A DNA stretch of 64,000 nt. Source: Bradyrhizobium diazoefficiens. Lineage in GTDB: Bacteria; Pseudomonadota; Alphaproteobacteria; Rhizobiales; Xanthobacteraceae. Under the pieces are notes generated by a model. It was not told the origin of the DNA, ran no database searches, and saw only the letters and a list, made by a program, of their open reading frames with translations. The DNA lies in NCBI RefSeq assembly GCF_016616425.1, contig NZ_CP067101.1, positions 3,038,001-3,102,000 on the forward strand, read 5' to 3'. The position numbers and the translations under genes are program-made. Positions 25,458 to 34,051 of the stretch are shown here, one piece after another; within the stretch, counting starts at the first letter, position 1; every line of letters begins with the position of its first letter.

Positions 25458-28046
25458 GTGCTGCAAAGCGTAGTCGTTGTTGTCGTCAGGGCTTGCACCC
25501 GGTTTGCCTCCCTCGTCGTCGTTCTCGGGCTCCTGCTGGCGGTGGCCGCGGGCTATTACGCGTCCCGGCACTTCGCCATCAACACCGACATCAATTCGCT
25601 GATTTCCCAGAATCTCGACTGGCGCCAGCGCGATCAGCAGTTCGACCGCGCATTCGACCAGAACGAAACCATCCTCGCTGTGGTCGAGGCCAAGACGCCG
25701 GAGATGGCGAGTGCGGCAGCGGACGCGCTCTATGCCAGGCTCAAGGACGACAAGACCAACTTCCAGTCGATGCAGCAACTCGGCAGCGGCGAGTTCTTCG
25801 AGAAGAACGGCCTGTTGTTCCTGCCGACCGAGGAGGTCGGCAAGATCACCGGTCAGCTCGAATCCGCAGCGCCCCTGATCGAGATCATGGCGGGCGACCC
25901 CTCGATCCGCGGCCTCACCGGCGCGCTGGAGACGGGACTTGCCGGCGTCAAGCGCGGCCAGGTTAAGCTCGACAACACCGCGCGGCCTTTCAACCTGATC
26001 GCGCAGACCGTCGAGACCGTGCTCAACAAGGGTGACGCGAGCTTCTCGTGGCGCGAACTCGTCAGCGACGAGCCGCTGTCGGATTCCGACAAGCGCACCT
26101 TCATCGAGTTCAAGCCGATCCTCGACTACAACGCGCTGGAGCCCGGCAAGGCCGCAACAGACGCGATCCGCAAGGCCGCCGCGGATCTGGATTTTCCGAC
26201 AAAATACCAGGCGCGGGTGCGGCTGACCGGCCCGGTGCCGATCGCCAACGAGGAATACGCCACCGTCCAGGAGGGGGCCGTCGTCAACGGCATCGGCACG
26301 GTTCTCGTCGTGCTGGTCATCCTGTGGCTGGCGCTGCATTCGGCGAAGATCATCTTCGCGGTGTTCGTCAATCTCTTCGTGGGCCTTGCGATCACGACCG
26401 CGGCCGGCCTGATGATGGTCGGATCGTTCAATCTGCTGTCGATCGCGTTCGCGGTGCTGTTCGTCGGCCTCGGCGTCGATTTCGGCATTCAGTACAGCGT
26501 CCGCTATCGCTCGGAGCGCTACAAGCACAACGATCTCTCGGGCGCGCTGGTGCTCGCGGCCAAGCGCTCGGCGATACCGCTGTCGCTCGCGGCGATGGCG
26601 ACCGCCGCCGGCTTCCTCTGCTTCATGCCGACCGACTACAAGGGCATCGCGGAGCTCGGCCAGATCGCCGGCGTCGGCATGTTGGTGGCGTTCCTCTCTT
26701 CGATCACCGTCCTCCCGGCAATGCTGAAGCTGCTGAACCCGCCTGGCGAGAAGGAGCCGGTCGGCTATGCCTTCCTCGCACCGCTGGATCATTTCCTGGA
26801 GAAGCACCGCGTGCTCGTCGTGGGCGGCACGCTGCTGCTCGCGCTCGCCGGCCTGCCGCTGCTGTATTTCATGAAGTTCGACTTCAACCCGATGAACCTG
26901 CGTAACCCGAAAGCCGAATCGATCGCGACATTCCTCGACCTGCGCAAGGACCCCAACACCGGCGCCAATGCCATCAACGTGATGGCCAGATCCGAGGAGC
27001 AGGCACGGCAGGTCGAGGCGAAGCTGGAGAAGGTGCCCGAGGTGCTGCGGGTGAGGTCGCTCAACAGCTTCGTGCCGCAAGATCAGCCGCCGAAGCTGAA
27101 GCTGATCGCGCAGGCTGCCAAGGTGCTGAACCCTGCACTCAATCCCGACCAGATCGATGCGGCGCCGTCGGATCAGGAAAACGTCGAGTCGCTGAAATCC
27201 GCGGCCGACAATCTGCGCCGGACTGCGGGCGACGCGAAGGGCCCGGGTGCGGTCGCCTCGCGCCGTCTGGCAGACGCGCTCGAAAAGCTCGCCAATGGCG
27301 ACGAGGCTACGCGCAACAAGGCGCAGAACGTGTTTGTCGCGCCGATGAAGATAGTGTTCGACCAGCTCAGGAACGCGATGCAGGCCGGGCCTGTCACCCT
27401 GAAGTCACTGCCGCCCGATCTCGTCAGCGCCTGGAAGAGCAAGGACGGCATCATCCGCGTCGAGGCGCTGCCCAAGGGCGATCCCAACGACAACGAAACG
27501 CTGCGCAAATTTGCGGCGGCGGTGCTCGTTGCCGAGCCGACCGCAATCGGCGGACCGGTCTCGATCCTCAAATCCGGCGACACCGTGGTGAAGGCGTTCA
27601 TCCACGCCGGCATCTATGCCCTGCTGGTGATCGGCCTGCTGCTGTGGATCACGCTGCGCCGCTTCGTCGACGTGCTGATGACGCTGGTGCCGCTCCTGGT
27701 TGCCGGTGCGGTGACGCTCGAGATCTGCGTGTTGATCGGCCTGCCGCTCAACTTCGCCAACATCGTCGCATTCCCGCTGCTGCTCGGTGTCGGCGTCGCC
27801 TTCAAGATCTATTATGTGGTGGCCTGGCGCTCGGGCAGGACAAACCTGCTCCAGACCAGCCTGACGCGCGCGATCTTTTTCAGCGCAATGACGACGGCGA
27901 CCGCGTTCGGCAGCCTGTGGCTGTCGAGCCATCCCGGCACGTCGAGCATGGGCAAGCTGCTGGCCCTCTCGCTGGTGGCGACGCTTGCGGCCGTGCTGCT
28001 GTTCCAACCGGCCCTAATGGGCAAACCCCGCAATCTCAGGGAGTAG
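25458..28046 (+). CDS. hpnN: Hopanoid RND transporter HpnN
   Basis: HpnN is the inner-membrane MMPL-type RND protein that moves hopanoids toward the outer membrane. The 862-residue product has one N-terminal membrane helix (VVVVVVRACTRFASLVVVLG region), a ~220-residue periplasmic domain, five helices with the MMPL core AFAVLFVGLGVDFGIQYSVRYR, a second large periplasmic domain and five terminal helices. Asp residues in GVDFGIQ are in the proton-relay position. The GTG start at 25458 directly precedes the first helix. hpnO follows after a convergent small gene, as in related genomes. Confidence 0.92.
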   Translation: MLQSVVVVVVRACTRFASLVVVLGLLLAVAAGYYASRHFAINTDINSLISQNLDWRQRDQQFDRAFDQNETILAVVEAKTPEMASAAADALYARLKDDKTNFQSMQQLGSGEFFEKNGLLFLPTEEVGKITGQLESAAPLIEIMAGDPSIRGLTGALETGLAGVKRGQVKLDNTARPFNLIAQTVETVLNKGDASFSWRELVSDEPLSDSDKRTFIEFKPILDYNALEPGKAATDAIRKAAADLDFPTKYQARVRLTGPVPIANEEYATVQEGAVVNGIGTVLVVLVILWLALHSAKIIFAVFVNLFVGLAITTAAGLMMVGSFNLLSIAFAVLFVGLGVDFGIQYSVRYRSERYKHNDLSGALVLAAKRSAIPLSLAAMATAAGFLCFMPTDYKGIAELGQIAGVGMLVAFLSSITVLPAMLKLLNPPGEKEPVGYAFLAPLDHFLEKHRVLVVGGTLLLALAGLPLLYFMKFDFNPMNLRNPKAESIATFLDLRKDPNTGANAINVMARSEEQARQVEAKLEKVPEVLRVRSLNSFVPQDQPPKLKLIAQAAKVLNPALNPDQIDAAPSDQENVESLKSAADNLRRTAGDAKGPGAVASRRLADALEKLANGDEATRNKAQNVFVAPMKIVFDQLRNAMQAGPVTLKSLPPDLVSAWKSKDGIIRVEALPKGDPNDNETLRKFAAAVLVAEPTAIGGPVSILKSGDTVVKAFIHAGIYALLVIGLLLWITLRRFVDVLMTLVPLLVAGAVTLEICVLIGLPLNFANIVAFPLLLGVGVAFKIYYVVAWRSGRTNLLQTSLTRAIFFSAMTTATAFGSLWLSSHPGTSSMGKLLALSLVATLAAVLLFQPALMGKPRNLRE

Positions 28047-28643
28047 GCAGATGTCGCCGACAGGGTCGGCGGGGCCCTTCTGACCGGCCTTGGCTGCGCC
28101 GGCCGCCTTCGGAGCTGCGGGCGCGGTGGCGCCGGTCGTGCCTTGGGCTCTTTGGGCCTTCTGTGCCGCGCCGGAGGACTTCGGCGCGCTCCTGGCCATG
28201 GCATTGGCGGTGCTCAAGGGGATCGGCGGGCCAACCCGGGTCCAGGTCTCGCCGCCGCAGAGGAAGCCCATTACGCAGCCCTTGATTTCGAGTTGGTCGG
28301 CACTGGCCAGCGTGATGGTCGCGCTGTAGAGCTGGCCATCCTTGGCGTTGTAGACCTGTCCTTCCCACTGATCGACGCCGGGCTTCTTCTTCATGTCGAT
28401 CAGCGTCGCCATGCCCAGCGTCGGCCTGTTCTTTTTCGAGGGATCCGGGTTGTTCTCGTCGCGGCCGCCGGGCCGTTTTTCCCAGGAAACGGCGCCCCAC
28501 ATGCTGCCGTTGCATTGGGCGACACGAATGTTGGCAACGCCGTCGGCAACCCGCCAGTCGCCGGTCGGGTCTGCGGCGAGTGCGGGGGTCAGGCAAGCGT
28601 AACCGCCGACCAGTATTAGTCCGGTGTAAAGGGCTGAACGCAT
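28014..28643 (-). CDS. Exported DUF2147-type protein with Ala/Pro-rich tail
   Basis: A 209-residue protein from ATG 28643, where a signal peptide starts (RSALYTGLILVGGYACL, cleavage after ALAA). The mature N-terminal ~110 residues resemble DUF2147: DPTGDWRVADGVANIRVAQC, WGAVSWEK, a TLIDMKKK strand and WEGQVYNAKDGQLYSATITL, a small beta-barrel with paired cysteines. The C-terminal ~70 residues are Ala/Lys/Pro-rich and low in complexity. The 3' end overlaps the end of hpnN by 33 bp in convergent orientation. No function is known for the family. Confidence 0.75.
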   Translation of the reverse strand: MRSALYTGLILVGGYACLTPALAADPTGDWRVADGVANIRVAQCNGSMWGAVSWEKRPGGRDENNPDPSKKNRPTLGMATLIDMKKKPGVDQWEGQVYNAKDGQLYSATITLASADQLEIKGCVMGFLCGGETWTRVGPPIPLSTANAMARSAPKSSGAAQKAQRAQGTTGATAPAAPKAAGAAKAGQKGPADPVGDICLLPEIAGFAH

Positions 28644-28721
28644 GATAGTTCCTCGGCAGTGCACCATGGTCTAAAGCTGTGCTTGCGAAGATGGTCCGAA
28701 AAAGGGCAAAAGGCCGCACAA

Positions 28722-28780
28722 ACCGTTTTCCGTAACGGTACCGTTTTCAGTTGACGAGACGGCCCTCAACCGAAGGTATG
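28722..28780 (+). promoter_or_regulatory. Candidate promoter/operator of hpnO
   Basis: ACCGTTTTC occurs twice, at 28722-28730 and 28740-28748, and the perfect palindrome AACGGTACCGTT is at 28734-28745. TTGACG (28751-28756) could be a -35 box, but no good -10 follows at 17 bp and the leader would be very short. A regulator site is likelier than the exact promoter call. Confidence 0.4.
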
Positions 28781-28786
28781 TAGCGG

Positions 28787-30178
28787 ATGCACAGTCCAGA
28801 TCCAGACATGTCTCAGCTATTCGCGGACCGTCAGGCCCAGCGCAGCGTCCTGCATAATCGATACCTCAACGAGCAGTTCGTTCGGGTTCTCAAGACGATC
28901 GGCTACGATGTCGGCTTCCAGAAGGGGCAGGGGCAGTACCTCTACGACCGCGAGGGCGCGCGCTATCTCGACCTGTTGTCCGGCTTTGGCGTGTTTGCGA
29001 TCGGGCGCAATCATCCTGTCATGCGCGAGGCGCTCAAGAGCGTGCTCGATGCCGACCTGCCCAATCTCGTCCAGTTCGACGTCTCGGTCCTCGCCGGCGT
29101 GCTCGCCGAGCGGCTTCTGAAATACGTTCCCTATCTCGACAAGGCGTTCTTCGCCAATTCCGGCGCCGAATGCGTCGAAGCCGCGATCAAATTCGCGCGC
29201 GGCGCCACCGGCCGTCCCGGCATCGTCTATTGCGCTCACGGCTATCACGGCCTGACCTATGGCGCGCTGTCGCTGACGGGCGATTCGAATTTCCGCACCG
29301 GCTTCGAGCCGCTGCTGCCGGGTTGCACCCCGATCCCGTTCAACGATCTGGCCGCGCTCGAAAAGGCGCTGGCCTCGCGCGAGGTCGCGGCCTTCGTCGT
29401 CGAGCCGATCCAGGGCAAGGGCGTCAATATGCCCACCGACGAGTTCCTGCCCGGTGCCGCCGCGCTCTGCAAGAAATACGGCACGCTGTTGGTCGCCGAC
29501 GAGATCCAGACCGGCATGGGTCGCACCGGCCGCTTCCTCGCGGTCGAGCACTGGAACGTCGAGCCCGACATGGTGCTGCTGTCGAAGTCGCTGTCGGGCG
29601 GCCACGTGCCGGTCGGCGCCGTGCTGACGCGCAAGAGCATCTTCGACAAGATCTTCAACCAGATGGACCGTGCGGTGGTGCACGGCTCGACCTTCTCCAA
29701 GAACGACCTTGCGATGGCCGCGGGCATCGCCACGCTCGACGTCATGGAGTCCGAGAAGCTGATCGAGTCCGCCGCCAAGCGCGGCGCCGAGCTGCGCCTC
29801 GCGCTGACGCGCATGGTGCCCGGCTACGAACTGATGAAGGAAGTGCGTGGCAAGGGACTGATGATCGGCGTCGAGTTCGGCCCGCCGAAGTCGCTGCGCC
29901 TTCGCGCCTCCTGGAACGTGCTGGAGACCGCCAACAAGGGCCTGTTCTGCCAGCTCATCACCGTGCCGCTGTTCAAGGATCACAAGGTCCTGACCCAGGT
30001 CGCCGGCCACGGCAGCCACACTATCAAGCTCTTGCCGCCTCTCACCATCACCGACGAAGACTGTCGCTGGATCGAGCGCGCCTTCGACGACGTCATCGCC
30101 GGCAGCCACAAGGTCCCCGGCGCGATCTGGTCGCTCGGCAAGACCCTGGTGGACAACGCGGTGAGACGGTCGGCGTAA
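28787..30178 (+). CDS. hpnO: Hopanoid aminotransferase HpnO
   Basis: HpnO is a class III PLP aminotransferase that forms aminobacteriohopanetriol from the hopanoid side-chain aldehyde. The 463-residue protein has the acceptor region FANSGAECVEAAIKFARGATGRPGIV, the PLP-binding DEIQTGMGRTG segment and the Schiff-base lysine K267 in LLSKSLSGGHVPVG. An alternative ATG seven codons in (28808) would leave more room for the promoter. Its position after hpnN matches other hopanoid-producing Bradyrhizobiaceae. General class III function is certain, hopanoid role is from context and sequence memory. Confidence 0.9.
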   Translation: MHSPDPDMSQLFADRQAQRSVLHNRYLNEQFVRVLKTIGYDVGFQKGQGQYLYDREGARYLDLLSGFGVFAIGRNHPVMREALKSVLDADLPNLVQFDVSVLAGVLAERLLKYVPYLDKAFFANSGAECVEAAIKFARGATGRPGIVYCAHGYHGLTYGALSLTGDSNFRTGFEPLLPGCTPIPFNDLAALEKALASREVAAFVVEPIQGKGVNMPTDEFLPGAAALCKKYGTLLVADEIQTGMGRTGRFLAVEHWNVEPDMVLLSKSLSGGHVPVGAVLTRKSIFDKIFNQMDRAVVHGSTFSKNDLAMAAGIATLDVMESEKLIESAAKRGAELRLALTRMVPGYELMKEVRGKGLMIGVEFGPPKSLRLRASWNVLETANKGLFCQLITVPLFKDHKVLTQVAGHGSHTIKLLPPLTITDEDCRWIERAFDDVIAGSHKVPGAIWSLGKTLVDNAVRRSA

Positions 30179-30202
30179 GTTCGCCGATCTGTCTCAGCAA
30201 TC

Positions 30203-30281
30203 GTCATTGCGAGCGAAGCGAGCAATCCAGCATCTCGCTGCGGAGACGGTCTGGATTGCTTTGCTTCGCTCGCAATGACGG
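30203..30281. repeat. Bradyrhizobium-type palindromic repeat (REP-like)
   Basis: Arms of about 29 bp starting CGTCATTGCGAGCGAAGCGA (30203-30231) and ending GCTTCGCTCGCAATGACG (30252-30281) form a long imperfect hairpin separated by 20 bp. A second copy with the same outer arm is at 46118-46197. It lies between hpnO and a convergent gene and could act as a terminator or mRNA stabiliser. Confidence 0.85.
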
Positions 30282-30290
30282 CAGAGCTTT

Positions 30291-31058
30291 CTACCCCTCC
30301 GCATTCGCTTTCATCGCCGCCTCGAACTTGTCGACGAACTCGGCGAGCTCGTCGGCGCCGAGATCGCTGACCGCCCAGAAGTTCAGGCCGCGGTTGCCCC
30401 AGCGGCGGCAGTTGAAGCCCTGCATGGTCTCGGTCTTCGGTGCGCGATATTCCGCGTTCGAGGTCTGCGACACGAACAGATTGATGACGTGCTGCCGGCG
30501 TCGATAGACGACGGCGCCGATGGCGCGGGCGTCGATGTAGTCGAGCCGGCCGCCGACCAGCGTGAAGCCCTGCGCGGTAAGATCGATCACGGGCGGGGCG
30601 ACGTCTAGCTTGCCGTTGAACCAGGGCTTGACCGTGTGCTGGTCCGTCGAGATCACGTCAGTGAGGTGGCCGGCCTGCAGCGAGCGCAGATGCGCGGAGA
30701 CGACCTCCGACAGGATGCGCTGCTGGTCGTCCTGGCGCAGCACCACGGCGACGATGCCCGAGGCGGCGAGCGCGGAGACCGCCGAGCCCATCGCAAAGCC
30801 GCGCAGCAAGGAGCGGCGGCTCGGTTGCTGGCGCTGCGGCTGCGGCAGCGAAGCCTCGATGCGGGTGCGCAGGCTTGCCGGCGCGGTGTAGCGCAAATTG
30901 GTGTCGGCGAGCACGCGCTGCATCTCGCGCTGTGCCGCGAATTCGGCAGCACAGTCCGGGCAACTGGCGAGATGGGCTTCGACCTCGCGCGCATGGCCGG
31001 CATCGAGCTCGTTGTCGAGCAGTGCGTGAAGCAGGATTCTTGCTTCGTCGCAGGTCAT
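30291..31058 (-). CDS. Anti-sigma factor, zinc-finger (ZAS) type, membrane-anchored
   Basis: A 255-residue anti-sigma factor starting at ATG 31058, which overlaps the sigma gene stop (ATGA). The N-terminus has the zinc-binding pattern of ZAS anti-sigmas, MTCDEA and HLASCPDC (His-x3-Cys-x2-Cys), that grips the ECF sigma. One membrane helix lies at about residues 86-108 (AMGSAVSALAASGIVAVVL). The ~145-residue C-terminal domain is periplasmic, with PWFNGKLDVAPPVIDLTAQGFTLVGGRLDYI and QGFNCRRWGNRGLNFWAVSDLGADEL; this segment is common to anti-sigmas near copper/redox genes and is probably the sensor. Confidence 0.88.
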   Translation of the reverse strand: MTCDEARILLHALLDNELDAGHAREVEAHLASCPDCAAEFAAQREMQRVLADTNLRYTAPASLRTRIEASLPQPQRQQPSRRSLLRGFAMGSAVSALAASGIVAVVLRQDDQQRILSEVVSAHLRSLQAGHLTDVISTDQHTVKPWFNGKLDVAPPVIDLTAQGFTLVGGRLDYIDARAIGAVVYRRRQHVINLFVSQTSNAEYRAPKTETMQGFNCRRWGNRGLNFWAVSDLGADELAEFVDKFEAAMKANAEG

Positions 31059-31603
31059 CTGGCTTGCTCCTCTTCCGCCGTCCAGGCCGCGCGCAGCATG
31101 GCGCGGGCGCGGGCGAGGCGGGACATCACGGTGCCGATCGGGGCGCCGACGGCCTCGGCGATTTCGCGATAGGACAGGTTGTTGATCTCGCGCAGCACGA
31201 AGGTTTCCTTGAACGGCTCGGCGAGCGCCTCGATCAGCTTGCGGATCGCGCCGGCATCGCGGCTGCGCAGCACTTCGGTTTCCGGGCTCGCCTCGCTCTC
31301 CTGCCAGATCGGCGGCTGCTCGTCGGCGCCGGGCGTATCCTCGATTGCGCTGGGCCTGTGCGCCCGCCGCGCATATTCTGCGTTGCAGACGTTGCGCAGG
31401 ATCGCAAACAGCCAGGGCTTCATTGCCGGGCCGCGATAGCTGCCGAAATGCTTCAGCGCACGCAGATAGCACTCCTGCACCGCGTCTTCCGCGTCGGAAG
31501 CGTCGCGCAAGAGATAGCGCGCGAGAGTGTAGATGTCGTCGAGATAGGGCAGTGCCGCTTCGCGGAAGCGTTGCGCCTTCTGCAAATCGTCGGTGGTGGG
31601 CAT
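31055..31603 (-). CDS. ECF sigma factor
   Basis: A 182-residue extracytoplasmic-function sigma factor. Region 2 is FREAALPYLDDIYTLARYLLRDASDAEDAVQECYLRALKHFGSYRG with the DAEDAVQE core; region 4 is FKETFVLREINNLSYREIAEAVGAPIGTVMSRLARAR with its helix-turn-helix. ATG 31603 is chosen because GAGGAG lies right before it; longer starts add non-family sequence. The anti-sigma gene overlaps its stop, giving a typical sigma/anti-sigma pair. Upstream on the same strand are cupredoxin and metallophosphoesterase genes, probable targets or operon members. Confidence 0.9.
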   Translation of the reverse strand: MPTTDDLQKAQRFREAALPYLDDIYTLARYLLRDASDAEDAVQECYLRALKHFGSYRGPAMKPWLFAILRNVCNAEYARRAHRPSAIEDTPGADEQPPIWQESEASPETEVLRSRDAGAIRKLIEALAEPFKETFVLREINNLSYREIAEAVGAPIGTVMSRLARARAMLRAAWTAEEEQAR

Positions 31604-31690
31604 CGCTCCTCGCTTTGCCTCTTGTTCTGCTTGTGGCTTCGTTTCGTCCCTGTTCGCTTTGCCCGCAGGTGTGACCGAAGGCACACGAGC

Positions 31691-31716
31691 CCGGCCGGCG
31701 TGGGACCGCCGGCCGG
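31691..31716. repeat. Perfect hairpin between cupredoxin and sigma genes
   Basis: CCGGCCGGCG and CGCCGGCCGG form a perfect 10-bp GC stem with a 6-base loop in the 142-bp gap. There is no T-run on either side, so it is an attenuator, processing site or Rho-assisted terminator rather than a standard terminator. Confidence 0.65.
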
Positions 31717-31745
31717 ACAAGACTTTGATGCCTTGGTTGGAGGCG

Positions 31746-32081
31746 TTACTCAACCTTGATCATCCCCGTCATGTGCGGGTGCAGCGAACAAAAATACTTG
31801 TAGTCGCCCGCATTGGTGAAGGTGAACGAGAACTTGTCGTCAGTGTCCAGGGTCTTGGACCTGAACTTGCCGGCCGACACCACGGTGTGCGGGATGTCGT
31901 CCCGGTTGGTCCAGGTCACGGTGGTGCCGACCTTGATCTTCAGCTCGGCCGGCTGGAAGACGAAATTGTCGATATGCACTTCCACGTCGTCGGCACGGGC
32001 ATGTGTTGCGGGCAACAGGATGGCTGCGGCCAAGACAAGACCGAAGCCGAAACCGATGTCGCGTCGATTGGGTGTCTTCAT
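31746..32081 (-). CDS. Periplasmic cupredoxin (plastocyanin/amicyanin-like)
   Basis: A 111-residue blue-copper-type protein. From ATG 32081 it has a signal peptide (FGFGLVLAAAILLPATHARA). The mature domain is a single cupredoxin with the four type-1 copper ligands in place: His in DIPHTVV, then Cys-x4-His-x4-Met within YFCSLHPHMTG. It would carry electrons or bind copper in the periplasm. The metallophosphoesterase gene ends 14 bp upstream and the ECF sigma gene follows, so the three are probably one regulatory unit. Confidence 0.9.
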   Translation of the reverse strand: MKTPNRRDIGFGFGLVLAAAILLPATHARADDVEVHIDNFVFQPAELKIKVGTTVTWTNRDDIPHTVVSAGKFRSKTLDTDDKFSFTFTNAGDYKYFCSLHPHMTGMIKVE

Positions 32082-32095
32082 GATCAGCTCTTCTC

Positions 32096-33040
32096 TCAAC
32101 CCTGGAGCGGCGTGTCGATGATCGCGAGCCGCTGCTCGTTCTGCTTGAAGTTGATGCTGGCAACGCCGAGCATGGCGCGCAGCTTTGCGTCCTCGACCTT
32201 CATCGGTCCGGGTGAGCGAGCCGCGCCCGGCGCCGGTTGCGGAAAGGCGGTGGAACGGGCGGTGTGGAATGTGACGTTGCCCTCGACCTTCTGCATCACC
32301 TGGTGAATGTGGCCGTTCAGCACGGTGACCGAGCCAAAGCCCTTGACGTATTCGAGCGCGCGGCCGCCGTCCTCGGTGCCCCAGCCCCATTCGGGATAGA
32401 CGGTCCAGACCGGGATGTGCGCGAACAGCACGATCGGCGTCGATTTGGACTTGCCGCGCAGATCGTCCTCGAGCCAGGCGAGCTGTTCGGCGCCGAGATT
32501 GCCGAGGCCGCCGGCCTTGAGGTCGACGACGTTGACGAGGCCGATGAAGTGCACGCCGCCGGCGTCGAACGAGTACCAGCCCGCGCCCTTGGTGCCGCGG
32601 CCGTAGCGCTCGCGATAGAACTTCACCTCCTCGTCGAGGAAGTCATGCTCGCCGGGCACGTAGTGCACGTCGAGCTTGCTTTGCGAGATGATGCGCTCGG
32701 CATTGTCGAATTCGGCGGCTTTTGACAAATGGGTGATGTCGCCGGTGTGGATCATGAAGGACGGCTTGGCCGGCATTGCGTTGATCTTGTTGATTGCCTC
32801 TTCCAGCGTACCGAGCGCGTTGGGATTGGCCGGCTTGTCGAAGCCGACATGGCTATCGCTGATCTGGAGGAAGCTCATGCCGGGCGCCGCCGCGGTCGCA
32901 GCTTGCGCGGAATCGATGATGCCGAGCGACCGCGGCACGCCGCCGGTGACGGTCCAAAGCACCCCCGTGCCGGCCCAGGTCATGCATTCCAGCACCTTGC
33001 GGCGGCTGACGCCGTCGTGCCCGTGATCGTGTCCGCTCAT
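32096..33040 (-). CDS. Tat-exported calcineurin-like metallophosphoesterase
   Basis: A 314-residue phosphoesterase. The N-terminus has a His-rich start followed by a twin-arginine motif (VSRRKVLECM) and a hydrophobic stretch ending near DSAQAA. The metal-binding motifs of the calcineurin superfamily are present: ISDSHVG, HTGDITH, GEHD (in place of the usual GNHD), FAHIPVW and GHIHQV. Tat export fits a folded, metal-loaded periplasmic enzyme. It leads the minus-strand unit with the cupredoxin 14 bp downstream. Substrate unknown. Confidence 0.88.
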   Translation of the reverse strand: MSGHDHGHDGVSRRKVLECMTWAGTGVLWTVTGGVPRSLGIIDSAQAATAAAPGMSFLQISDSHVGFDKPANPNALGTLEEAINKINAMPAKPSFMIHTGDITHLSKAAEFDNAERIISQSKLDVHYVPGEHDFLDEEVKFYRERYGRGTKGAGWYSFDAGGVHFIGLVNVVDLKAGGLGNLGAEQLAWLEDDLRGKSKSTPIVLFAHIPVWTVYPEWGWGTEDGGRALEYVKGFGSVTVLNGHIHQVMQKVEGNVTFHTARSTAFPQPAPGAARSPGPMKVEDAKLRAMLGVASINFKQNEQRLAIIDTPLQG

Positions 33041-33157
33041 CGCGCATCTCCACTTCGCCCGGAATTGGGCTTCGAGGAGCTGATCGGGGAAGGCAGCGAC
33101 TTATTCCCGGATGCGATGACGTTTTCGTGAGGTGGCACGGTCTCCGGGGCACGAGAC

Positions 33158-34039
33158 TTAGTCTGCGAACTCCCGCACGGCTTCCACCACGCGTTCCGGC
33201 GCCTCCTGCGCCACGCAATGTCCGACACCGTCGAAGGCCAGCGTGCTGACGCGCGGAATCAGCGATGCAGCGCGCGCCGCCATCGCCTTGTAGATGGGCC
33301 CGGATTTCACGGCAGTCGTGACACGGACGGGGCAGTCGATCTCGGCGAGCCCAGTAAACGGATTGCCACGGGCGTCGCCGGTGTAAACCTGCTCCATCGT
33401 CTCGTAGATCGGACGCAGCATCGTGAATTCGGTCTTTGGCGTGCAGCAAAGCCGCACCCGGCCGTCGTCGAGCCGCACGAAGCCGTGTCGTACATAGGCC
33501 CGGAGCGACGGCTCTGTCCAATCTGCGAACGTCGGCGCGGCGCGGTAGCGTTCGAAGACGGCTTCAGCACTGTCGAACTCGGCTCGGCGGCGTAGGGTGC
33601 TCTGCACGCGGGCGAGGGATTCGTCGCTCAATCCTCCGGAACGTGCCGCGCGCGGATCCATCACCGTCGGCTCCATCACGAACAGGCGTGTGAACAATCC
33701 CGGCCGAAGTTTTGCCGCGAGCAGAAGATCGGTCGCACCGGCGCTGTGGCCGATGCCGTAGATGTCGCGCAGATCGAGCGCGTCGACCACCCGGCAGATG
33801 TCGTCGGCAAAGTCCAGGAAATGATAGGCGCGAGGCTTGTGGCTCGCGCCGTGGCCGCGGCGGTCGATCGCATAGACGGTGTAGGCCGCCGCGAGCTCGC
33901 GGGCGACTTCGTTCCAGACGTCGGCGACGAAGCCTGTGCCGTGCACGAGGAGGGCAGGCGGCTTCCCGCTCTCGCCCCACTGCAACATGACGATCTCGGC
34001 GTCGGCGGGGCCGATTGAAAAGCGGTGCGGATTGACCAT
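33158..34039 (-). CDS. Alpha/beta hydrolase
   Basis: A 293-residue alpha/beta-hydrolase-fold protein. The oxyanion-hole motif is LLVHGTGF, the nucleophile elbow is GIGHSAG with the catalytic Ser, and the catalytic His is in FDGVGHCVAQEAPERV near the C-terminus. No signal peptide is present, so it acts in the cytosol. Likely substrates are esters, amides or epoxides but none can be assigned. The GMC oxidoreductase gene ends 12 bp before its start on the same strand, which suggests a two-gene operon with the oxidoreductase first. Confidence 0.85.
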   Translation of the reverse strand: MVNPHRFSIGPADAEIVMLQWGESGKPPALLVHGTGFVADVWNEVARELAAAYTVYAIDRRGHGASHKPRAYHFLDFADDICRVVDALDLRDIYGIGHSAGATDLLLAAKLRPGLFTRLFVMEPTVMDPRAARSGGLSDESLARVQSTLRRRAEFDSAEAVFERYRAAPTFADWTEPSLRAYVRHGFVRLDDGRVRLCCTPKTEFTMLRPIYETMEQVYTGDARGNPFTGLAEIDCPVRVTTAVKSGPIYKAMAARAASLIPRVSTLAFDGVGHCVAQEAPERVVEAVREFAD

Positions 34040-34051
34040 GACGGCGGGACG

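Noticed and set aside
30190..30290. CRISPR-like or tRNA-like structure after hpnO
   Set aside because: It is a single palindrome with one centre, without repeat-spacer units or a cloverleaf.
30291..31472. A 393-codon version of the anti-sigma gene
   Set aside because: The first ~138 codons lie in another frame of the sigma gene; the zinc-finger start MTCDEA is at 31058.
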